A DNA stretch of 64,000 nt from positions 1 through 64,000 of the forward strand of contig CAUJHG010000035.1 in assembly GCA_963204785.1 (NCBI GenBank), written 5' to 3'. Both the position numbers and the translations under genes were made by a program. The notes under the pieces were generated by a model. The model made no database searches. It was not told where the DNA came from and was given only the letters and a program-made list of their open reading frames with translations. Below, in pieces: positions 57,659 through 64,000 of this stretch; position 1 is the first letter of the stretch, and every line of letters begins with the position of its first letter. The DNA is from Pseudomonadota bacterium (lineage in GTDB: Bacteria; Pseudomonadota; Gammaproteobacteria; Burkholderiales; Burkholderiaceae_E).

Positions 57659-58507
57659 TCAGGGCGCGTCGCCGCGCGCCACCGGCCGGGCCGGATCGGC
57701 GCACCACTCGCTCCACGAGCCCGCGTAGAGCGCCCCGCCCGGCAGGCCTGCGAATTCCATCGCCAGCAGGTTGTGGCAGGCGGTCACGCCGGAACCGCAC
57801 TGGTGGATCAGCGACTGCGGCGCGCGTCCGCCGAGCAGTGCCTCGAATTCCTGGCGCAGCACCGGGGCCGGCTTGAAGCGACCGTCGGCGCGCAGGTTCT
57901 GCTGGAATGGACGGTTGACTGCGCCCGGGATGTGGCCTGCGACCGGGTCGAGCGGTTCGATCTCGCCGCGATAGCGCTCGGGTGCGCGCGCATCGACCAC
58001 CAGCCGTTCGCCGCGCGCGAGGTTCGCCAGCACCGCGTCCGCGTCGACCTGCGCGACCCTGGAGGCGCCCGGCGTGAAGTCGCCCTGGCGCGGCGTCGGG
58101 GTCGCGGTCTCCAGCGGGAAGCCGGCGCGCGTCCAGGCGTCCATCCCGCCGTCGAGCACCGCGACCGCCTCGTGCCCGAGCCAGCGCGCCAGCCACCACA
58201 CCCGCACCGCGAACATCCCGCCCTGTCCGTCGTAGGCCACGAGCTGGCGCCCACGATCCAGGCCTGCGGCGCGCAGCTTCGCCGCGAAGGCCTCGCGCTC
58301 GGGCAGCGGATGGCGGCCGTTGCTTCCGGTCCTGATGCCGGCCAGGTCGTGATCCTGGTGCAGGAAGACGGCCGAGGGGATGTGGCCGGCCGCGTAGGCG
58401 GCCAGCCCGGCCTGCGGGTCCATCAGGTCGTGACGGGCGTCGATCACGGTGCAGCGGTCGATCGCTGCGGCCAGTTCATCGGCGCAGATCAGAGTGGTCC
58501 AGGTCAT
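57659..58507 (-). CDS. sseA: 3-mercaptopyruvate sulfurtransferase (rhodanese family)
   Basis: Two rhodanese domains in 282 residues. The C-terminal active-site loop reads CGSGVTA, the form typical of mercaptopyruvate sulfurtransferase rather than thiosulfate sulfurtransferase. The N-terminal domain (VIDARHDLMDP, then VAYDGQGGMFAVRVWW) is the inactive one. It would transfer sulfur from 3-mercaptopyruvate to acceptors such as cyanide or thioredoxin. Confidence 0.9.
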   Translation of the reverse strand: MTWTTLICADELAAAIDRCTVIDARHDLMDPQAGLAAYAAGHIPSAVFLHQDHDLAGIRTGSNGRHPLPEREAFAAKLRAAGLDRGRQLVAYDGQGGMFAVRVWWLARWLGHEAVAVLDGGMDAWTRAGFPLETATPTPRQGDFTPGASRVAQVDADAVLANLARGERLVVDARAPERYRGEIEPLDPVAGHIPGAVNRPFQQNLRADGRFKPAPVLRQEFEALLGGRAPQSLIHQCGSGVTACHNLLAMEFAGLPGGALYAGSWSEWCADPARPVARGDAP

Positions 58508-58540
58508 CGGGCAGCCTCCTCGGGTCAGGGTCGGGGTTCT

Positions 58541-59437
58541 TCAGGCCGACGCGCAGCGGCGCGCCGGCGCCGCCTCGGCCGCCGACGCCGCCGAGGAGAC
58601 CCGCGTGGCGACGGCCCCGCTTGCGACGATCAGCGCGATGCCGGCGAGTTCGATCCACTCGAAGCGGTCGTCGAACACGGTCCAGCCGATCACGGTGGCG
58701 AAGATCACGCCCAGATACTGCAGGTTGGCGGTCAGCAGGGTGCGGCCCCGCCCGAAGGCGCGGGTCATCATCATCTGGCCGACCGAGGCGAGCGTGCCGA
58801 TCAGCAGCAAGGGGGCGAGGTTGCGCAACTGCACCGGGTGCCAGCCCTGGAGTGTTGCGGCAACGGCGCCGAAGAGCACGTTGGTCACTGCGAACCAGAA
58901 CACGACCACCCAGTCCGGCTCGCCGAGCTGGCTGAGCCGGCGCACCTGGAGGTAGACGAGCGCCGCGAGCATCCCCGAGAGCAGGCCGATCATCAGCACG
59001 CCGGCCTGGTCCTGCTCGATCGCAGGGCGCAGGATCATCAGCACCCCGGCGAAGCTGGCGGCGATCGCAAGGTAGAGCAGGCCGCGCATCGGCGCCCGGC
59101 GCCCATGCCACCAGCCCGCGGCCGCCACTGCCAGCGCAATGAACAGGGGCGAGGTGTAGTTCAGCGTCACCGAGGTGGCCAGCGGCAGGGCGCCGAAGGT
59201 GCTGAACCAGCAGGCCATCGCGGTGGTGCCGATCAGCGAGCGCGTCGCGTGCAGGCCAGGTCGGCCGGTGCGCACGCTGCGACCGGTGAGCGCGACCCAG
59301 CCCCCCACGAGCAGCGCCGACACCAGTCCGCGATAGAAGACGATCTCGAAGGCCGAGTGCCAGGCCGAGACCTGCTTGATGATCGCGCCCATCACCGCAA
59401 AGGCGAGCGCGGCCCCCACCATCCAAAGCGACTGCAA
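58541..59437 (-). CDS. EamA/DMT-family permease
   Basis: A 298-residue protein with ten membrane helices in two EamA halves, of the drug/metabolite transporter superfamily. The substrate is unknown. The TTG at 59437 has a GGAGAG Shine-Dalgarno 5 nt upstream; an ATG five codons later is the alternative. It is co-directional with the Rieske gene 47 nt upstream. Confidence 0.85.
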   Translation of the reverse strand: MQSLWMVGAALAFAVMGAIIKQVSAWHSAFEIVFYRGLVSALLVGGWVALTGRSVRTGRPGLHATRSLIGTTAMACWFSTFGALPLATSVTLNYTSPLFIALAVAAAGWWHGRRAPMRGLLYLAIAASFAGVLMILRPAIEQDQAGVLMIGLLSGMLAALVYLQVRRLSQLGEPDWVVVFWFAVTNVLFGAVAATLQGWHPVQLRNLAPLLLIGTLASVGQMMMTRAFGRGRTLLTANLQYLGVIFATVIGWTVFDDRFEWIELAGIALIVASGAVATRVSSAASAAEAAPARRCASA

Positions 59438-59484
59438 TCAGTCTCTCCGGATCCGGGGCACGCGCTCGGGCCGGTGCGCGAGGC

Positions 59485-60612
59485 TCATCGCGCGAGCCTG
59501 TCGCCGGGCGCGTCGAAAGCCATCTGCCGCCGGTAGAACTCGTGGAAGTGCTGCATCCCGTCTTCCATCGGGCTCTGGTAGGGCCCGATCTCGGAGACGC
59601 CGCGCTCGAGCAGCGCGCGCCGGCCGGCGTCCATGCGCAGGGCGATCTCGTCGTCCTCGATCGCGGTCTCCATGTAGGCGGCGCGCTCGGCCTCGACGAA
59701 TTCGCGCTCGAAGAGCGCGATCTCCTCAGGATAGTAGAACTCGACGATGTTGGTCGTGTGCTGCGGCCCGCGCGGCACGAGCGTCGACACCACCAGCACC
59801 TGCGGGTACCACTCCACCATCACGTTGGGGAAGTAGGTCAGCCACACCGCTCCGTGCTGCGGCATGCGGCCTTCGCCAAGGCGCAGCACCTGCTCGTGCC
59901 AGCGCGCGTAGGCCGGCGAGCCGGGCTTGCGCAGTTCCTGGTGGATGCCCACCGTCTGCACCGAGTACCACTCGCCGAAGTTCCAGCGCAGGTCGTCGCA
60001 GGACACGAAGTGGCCCAGCCCCGGGTGGAAGGGGGCGACGTGGTAGTCCTCGAGGTAGACCTCGATGAAGGTCTTCCAGTTGTACTGGCACTCGTGGATC
60101 TCGACGTGGTCGAACAGGTAGCCGCTGAAGTCGAAGATGCCTTCGAGGCCCACCCCGGCGAGATCCGCAGCGACCGGGCGAGGACCTTCGAACAGCATCC
60201 CGCGCCAGTCCTGCAGCGGTGTGCTGGACAGCCGCACGCAGGGCTGCTCCTCGAAGTGCGGCGCGCCCAGCAGACGGCCGTCCAGGTCGTAGGTCCAGCG
60301 ATGGACCGGGCAGACGATGTTCTGCGCATTGCCGCGGCCATCGAGCATGATCGCCTGGCGGTGCCTGCAGACGTTGGAGAGCAGTTCGACACCGCCTCCC
60401 TGTCCGCGCACCAGCACCCGTGCGTTGCGTTCGGCGCACAGCGTGAAGTAGTCCCCCGCCTCGGGCACCATCGCCTGGTGGCCGATGTAGCCGGGGCCGT
60501 TCCTGAACAGCAGTTCGAGTTCGCGCTGGAACAGCGCCTCGTCGAAGTAGGCGGAGACGGGAAGCTGCGCTTGTGAACGCGCAAGGAATTCGCGCCGACC
60601 CAGATCCGACAT
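59485..60612 (-). CDS. Rieske aromatic-ring-hydroxylating oxygenase alpha-type subunit
   Basis: A 375-residue oxygenase component. The Rieske [2Fe-2S] site is CRH...CPVH (about 82-104), and the mononuclear iron region has EDYHVAPFHPGL (about 193-204) with the D-x2-H-x4-H arrangement, so catalysis looks intact. The substrate is unknown. No beta subunit, ferredoxin or reductase is adjacent, so electrons must come from elsewhere. A Rieske gene next to xseB-ispA-dxs recurs in Burkholderiales as I recall it. The start ATG at 60612 trims an implausible 121-residue extension. Confidence 0.87.
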   Translation of the reverse strand: MSDLGRREFLARSQAQLPVSAYFDEALFQRELELLFRNGPGYIGHQAMVPEAGDYFTLCAERNARVLVRGQGGGVELLSNVCRHRQAIMLDGRGNAQNIVCPVHRWTYDLDGRLLGAPHFEEQPCVRLSSTPLQDWRGMLFEGPRPVAADLAGVGLEGIFDFSGYLFDHVEIHECQYNWKTFIEVYLEDYHVAPFHPGLGHFVSCDDLRWNFGEWYSVQTVGIHQELRKPGSPAYARWHEQVLRLGEGRMPQHGAVWLTYFPNVMVEWYPQVLVVSTLVPRGPQHTTNIVEFYYPEEIALFEREFVEAERAAYMETAIEDDEIALRMDAGRRALLERGVSEIGPYQSPMEDGMQHFHEFYRRQMAFDAPGDRLAR

Positions 60613-60853
60613 CCGAAACCTCCGGGGCAAGCAAGCCGAAGAGCCGAACCAAGTCTGCTGGCCGGCGCATGCTCCCTGTGGAGGCGCTGGCCGGCCGGCC
60701 GATGGAAGAGGGGGCGAAGAATACCCGAATCCGCTCAGGCGGGCATTGACCGATGTCCAGGGGCGGCGCTTTCGCCGGCGGAGGAGCCCGATCGGTTTCG
60801 GCTGTAAAATCTGGCTTTGCCGCGCCCGGTCGCGGCGCGGGACGGGCACGCAA

Positions 60854-61150
60854 ATGGTCAGGAAAACCGGCACGCAACCGGAGCTCGGGAGCGCTGCGCC
60901 GCAGGCTGCGCCAGCCTCGTTCGAAGAGGCGATCGCGGAGCTCGAGCTCCTGGTGCAGCAGATGGAGAGCGGCACGCTGTCGCTCGAGGGCTCGCTGGCG
61001 GCCTACCGGCGCGGCGCCGAGCTCACCGCGTTCTGCCGGCGCTCGCTGGAGGCGGTGCAGCAGCAGGTCAGGGTCCTGGAGGGCGAGATGCTGCGCCCCT
61101 TCGAGCCTGGCGCCGGGCCCGCGGATGACGAGGATTCCGATGCGAGCTGA
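60854..61150 (+). CDS. xseB: Exodeoxyribonuclease VII small subunit
   Basis: Small subunit of exonuclease VII. The 98-residue protein has the family core FEEAIAELELLVQQMESGTLSLEGSLAAYRRG, a coiled two-helix domain. The ATG at 60854 is chosen. A 240-nt gap separates it from the divergent Rieske gene; TAAAAT (60805-60810) there is a possible -10. It overlaps ispA by 11 nt. Confidence 0.93.
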   Translation: MVRKTGTQPELGSAAPQAAPASFEEAIAELELLVQQMESGTLSLEGSLAAYRRGAELTAFCRRSLEAVQQQVRVLEGEMLRPFEPGAGPADDEDSDAS

Positions 61151-62081
61151 ACCGATGACCGGCCTCGCACCGGCTGCGCCGCAGCAGGGGGCCGACTTCG
61201 CGCAGTGGATGCACCGCACGGCAGCGCGTACCGAGTCGGCCCTCGAGCGCCTGTTGCCATCGGCCACGGTCGTGCCGCAGCGCCTGCACGAGGCAATGCG
61301 CTACGCGGTGCTCGGCGGGGGCAAGCGGGTGCGGCCGCTGCTGGTCCACGCGGCGGGCGAGGTCGCGGGGGCGCCGGCCGCGGCGCTGGACTGCGCTGCG
61401 GCAGCGGTCGAGCTGATCCACGCCTACTCGCTGGTTCACGACGACATGCCCTGCATGGACGACGACGCGCTGCGCCGGGGCAAGCCGACGGTGCACGTCG
61501 CCTACGGCGAGGCCACCGCGATGCTGGTCGGTGACGCGCTGCAGGCGCTGGCCTTCGAGGCGCTTGCCGCAGCCCCGGACGGTGGCGCGCCGACGGTCGC
61601 TGCGGCCGCGATGTGCGCGGAACTCGCGCGCGCTGCAGGGTCCGTCGGCATGGCTGGCGGCCAGTCGATCGACCTGGACGCGGTCGGGCGTCGGCTCGAC
61701 CTCCCTGCGCTCGAGGACATGCATCGGCGCAAGACCGGCGCGATGCTGCGCGTGTCGGTGCGCCTGGGCGCGCTGTGCGGTGCGGCGATGCCGGTGGAAC
61801 GGATGGCGGCGCTCACCCGCTACGGCGAGGCGATCGGACTGGCCTTCCAGGTGGTCGACGACATCCTCGACGTCGAGGGCGACTCCACGACGCTGGGCAA
61901 GACCGCCGGCAAGGACAGCGCCAGCGACAAGCCCACCTACGTGTCGCTGCTCGGGGTTGCGCAGTCGCGCCGGATGGCAGCGGCCCTGCATCGGGAGGCC
62001 TGCGACGCGCTCGCGCCGCTGGGCGCACCGGCCGCGCGCCTGCGCGGCCTGGCCGACCTGATCGTGCTGCGGAGCGCCTGA
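61140..62081 (+). CDS. ispA: Farnesyl diphosphate synthase (geranyltranstransferase)
   Basis: Condenses isopentenyl diphosphate units to farnesyl diphosphate. The 313-residue protein has the first Asp-rich motif in [19 protein letters not shown] (about 100-118), the second in [13 protein letters not shown] (about 236-248), and [10 protein letters not shown] near the N terminus. The ATG at 61140 has GAGGA 5 nt upstream; the ATG five codons later is an alternative. dxs begins 2 nt after the stop. Confidence 0.95.
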   Translation: MRAEPMTGLAPAAPQQGADFAQWMHRTAARTESALERLLPSATVVPQRLHEAMRYAVLGGGKRVRPLLVHAAGEVAGAPAAALDCAAAAVELIHAYSLVHDDMPCMDDDALRRGKPTVHVAYGEATAMLVGDALQALAFEALAAAPDGGAPTVAAAAMCAELARAAGSVGMAGGQSIDLDAVGRRLDLPALEDMHRRKTGAMLRVSVRLGALCGAAMPVERMAALTRYGEAIGLAFQVVDDILDVEGDSTTLGKTAGKDSASDKPTYVSLLGVAQSRRMAAALHREACDALAPLGAPAARLRGLADLIVLRSA

Positions 62082-62083
62082 AC

Positions 62084-64000
62084 ATGAGCGGCCGGACCCT
62101 GCTCGAACGGATCGACGACCCCGTTGCGCTGCGCGCGCTCGATCGCCAGCAGCTCGGGCCGCTGGCCGCGGAGCTGCGTGCCTTCGTGCTCGAATCGGTG
62201 TCGCGCACCGGCGGCCACCTGTCGTCGAACCTCGGTACCGTCGAACTCGCGATCGCGCTGCACTACGTCTTCGACACGCCGCGCGACCGGCTGATCTGGG
62301 ACGTCGGCCACCAGAGCTATCCGCACAAGATCCTCACCGGCAGGCGTGAACGGATGGCGGGGCTTCGCCAGCAGGGCGGCATCTCCGGGTTTCCCAGGCG
62401 CAGCGAATCCGAGCACGACGCATTCGGCACCGCACACTCGTCGACCTCGATCTCCGCCGCGCTCGGAATGGCGGTGGCCTCGCGCAACAAGGGCGAGAAT
62501 CGCGGGCCCGGGCGGCGGCGGCACGTCGCGGTGATCGGCGACGGCGCGCTCACCGCCGGAATGGCCTTCGAGGCGATGAACAACGCGGGGGTCACCCCCG
62601 ACATCGACCTGCTGGTGGTGCTCAACGACAACGACATGTCCATCTCGCCGCCGGTGGGGGCGCTCAATCGCCACCTGGCGCGGCTGATGTCCGGGCAGTT
62701 CTACGCGAAGGCGCGCGACGTGGGCCGCGCGGTGCTCTCGAAGGTGCCGCCGGTCTTCGAGCTGGCCCGGCGCATCGAGGAGCACGCCAAGGGCTTCGTC
62801 GTGCCCGCCGGCACCATGTTCGAGGAGTTCGGCTTCAACTACGTCGGACCGATCGACGGCCACGACCTCGACGCGCTGATCCCCACGCTGCAGAACCTGC
62901 GCGAACTGCGCGGGCCGCAGTTCCTGCACGTGGTCACGCGCAAGGGCCAGGGCTACAAGCTCGCCGAGGCCGACCCGGTGCTCTACCACGGCCCCGGGCG
63001 CTTCGACCCGGCCGAGGGCATCCGCAAGCCCGCCACCGCTGCCAGGCCCACCTTCACCCAGGTGTTCGGCGACTGGATCTGCGACATGGCGGCAGCCGAT
63101 CCGCGCCTGATCGGCATCACGCCGGCGATGCGCGAGGGCTCCGGGCTCGAGGAGTTCGAGCGCCGCTTCCCCGACCGCTACTTCGACGTCGGCATTGCCG
63201 AGCAGCACGCAATCACCTTCGCTGCCGGCCTGGCCTGCGAGGGGCTCAAGCCGGTGGTCGCGATCTACTCGACCTTCCTGCAGCGCGGCTACGACCAGCT
63301 GATCCACGACGTTGCACTGCAGGACCTGCCGGTGATGTTCGCGCTCGACCGCGCCGGCCTGGTCGGCGCCGACGGCGCGACGCACGCGGGAGTCTTCGAC
63401 TACGCCTTCCTGCGCTGCATTCCGAACATGGTGGTGCTGGCGCCGTCCGACGAGAACGAGTGCCGTCGGATGCTGTGCACCGCCTTCCAGCACGACGGCC
63501 CCAGTGCGGTGCGCTTTCCGCGCGGCGCGGGCGTCGGCGCCGAGGTGCTGCGCGAGCTCGACACGATCCCCTTCGGCAAGGCCGAGCTGCGGCGCCAGGG
63601 GCGGCGGATCGCCATCCTGGCCTTCGGCACGGTGCTCGCGCCGGCCCTGGCGGCGGGCGAGGTGCTCGACGCCACCGTCGTCGACATGCGCTGGGTCAAG
63701 CCGCTGGACCGCGAACTGCTGCGCCAGCTCGCCGCAACGCACGAGGCGCTCGTCACCGTCGAGGAGCACGTGCTGATGGGCGGAGCGGGCAGCGCGGTCG
63801 CCGAGGCGCTCGCCGAGGACGGTCTTGCCCGGCCGCTGCTGCTGCTGGGGCTGCCCGACCGCTTCATCGACCATGGCGACCAGGCGCAGCTGCTGCGCGA
63901 CGCCGGGCTCGACGCAACGGGAATCGAGCGCTCGATCCGCACCCGCTTCGAGGATCTGCTGGCGACGGCCCCCGGCGGTCCGCGCCTGGTGCTCGGTGCA
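62084..64000 (+). CDS. dxs: 1-deoxy-D-xylulose-5-phosphate synthase (partial, runs off window)
   Basis: Thiamine-diphosphate enzyme making DXP from pyruvate and glyceraldehyde-3-phosphate, the first step of the MEP isoprenoid pathway. It is not in the ORF track because no stop occurs before the edge. 639 codons are open. Seen: [20 protein letters not shown] (catalytic His), the ThDP motif [18 protein letters not shown], the [17 protein letters not shown] region with the active Glu, and [16 protein letters not shown]. coli Dxs has 620 residues, so only a few residues should be missing. Together with ispA and xseB it is an isoprenoid-linked cluster. Confidence 0.95.
   Translation, partial: MSGRTLLERIDDPVALRALDRQQLGPLAAELRAFVLESVSRTGGHLSSNLGTVELAIALHYVFDTPRDRLIWDVGHQSYPHKILTGRRERMAGLRQQGGISGFPRRSESEHDAFGTAHSSTSISAALGMAVASRNKGENRGPGRRRHVAVIGDGALTAGMAFEAMNNAGVTPDIDLLVVLNDNDMSISPPVGALNRHLARLMSGQFYAKARDVGRAVLSKVPPVFELARRIEEHAKGFVVPAGTMFEEFGFNYVGPIDGHDLDALIPTLQNLRELRGPQFLHVVTRKGQGYKLAEADPVLYHGPGRFDPAEGIRKPATAARPTFTQVFGDWICDMAAADPRLIGITPAMREGSGLEEFERRFPDRYFDVGIAEQHAITFAAGLACEGLKPVVAIYSTFLQRGYDQLIHDVALQDLPVMFALDRAGLVGADGATHAGVFDYAFLRCIPNMVVLAPSDENECRRMLCTAFQHDGPSAVRFPRGAGVGAEVLRELDTIPFGKAELRRQGRRIAILAFGTVLAPALAAGEVLDATVVDMRWVKPLDRELLRQLAATHEALVTVEEHVLMGGAGSAVAEALAEDGLARPLLLLGLPDRFIDHGDQAQLLRDAGLDATGIERSIRTRFEDLLATAPGGPRLVLGA

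Noticed and set aside
1-64000. CRISPR arrays, insertion sequences, rRNA or tRNA genes
   Set aside because: None was seen by eye; the only RNA gene found is the tmRNA.

Overview
The window is about 64 kb of GC-rich chromosomal DNA with no plasmid, phage or transposon hallmark genes. Gene content and order point to a betaproteobacterium of the order Burkholderiales: ompA-ubiG-gph divergent from gyrA; pheA-hisC-tyrA-aroA-cmk-rpsA-ihfB-lapA-lapB-rfaE1-hldD; murJ divergent from rpsT; hemJ-proA-holA-lptE-leuS; thrB next to polA; and a Rieske gene beside xseB-ispA-dxs. The placement is inference from synteny and protein character; no species is claimed.

Layout. 1-0.72 kb: a stretch without a recognisable gene, then the tmRNA gene ssrA on the minus strand with its own promoter and terminator. 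0.8-5.3 kb (minus): a four-gene overlapping operon for an exported polysaccharide, with PgaC-, PgaD- and PgaA-like proteins. It has no PgaB deacetylase and is led by a secreted PA14-like protein ending in a PEP-CTERM-type sorting tail. This is the most unusual part of the window. 5.6-9.2 kb (minus): gph, ubiG, ompA and an MtaD-type deaminase. 9.4-25 kb (mostly plus): DNA gyrase A, aromatic amino acid and histidine biosynthesis, cmk, ribosomal protein S1 with a promoter inside cmk, IHF-beta, LapA/LapB (LPS control), heptose synthesis, a ComEA-like protein and UbiA. 25-40 kb: proC, murJ, rpsT, yggS, the type IV pilus retraction ATPases pilT-pilU, an RlmL methyltransferase, hemJ, proA, holA, lptE and leuS. 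38.8-48.8 kb (plus): an MFS exporter, an IclR regulator with a palindromic operator candidate, then glnA, dapF, dapL, ntrB, ntrC and a TauE-like permease. 48.9-64 kb: a UvrD helicase, a BPSS1780-like membrane protein, thrB, a LOG-family protein, polA, a ZIP transporter, a sulfurtransferase, a DMT permease, a Rieske oxygenase, and xseB-ispA-dxs, with dxs running off the window.

How it works together. Most genes are housekeeping. The nitrogen block is coherent: glnA has a near-consensus sigma-54 promoter with NtrC-like half-sites about 100 bp upstream, and ntrB-ntrC lie 2 kb downstream. dapF and dapL (lysine and peptidoglycan precursor synthesis by the one-step aminotransferase route) are inserted between them. 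Several genes use GTG or TTG starts fused to the stop codon of the previous gene, which implies translational coupling. Many very long ORFs in the track lie on the wrong strand or frame; they come from the high GC content and were left out.
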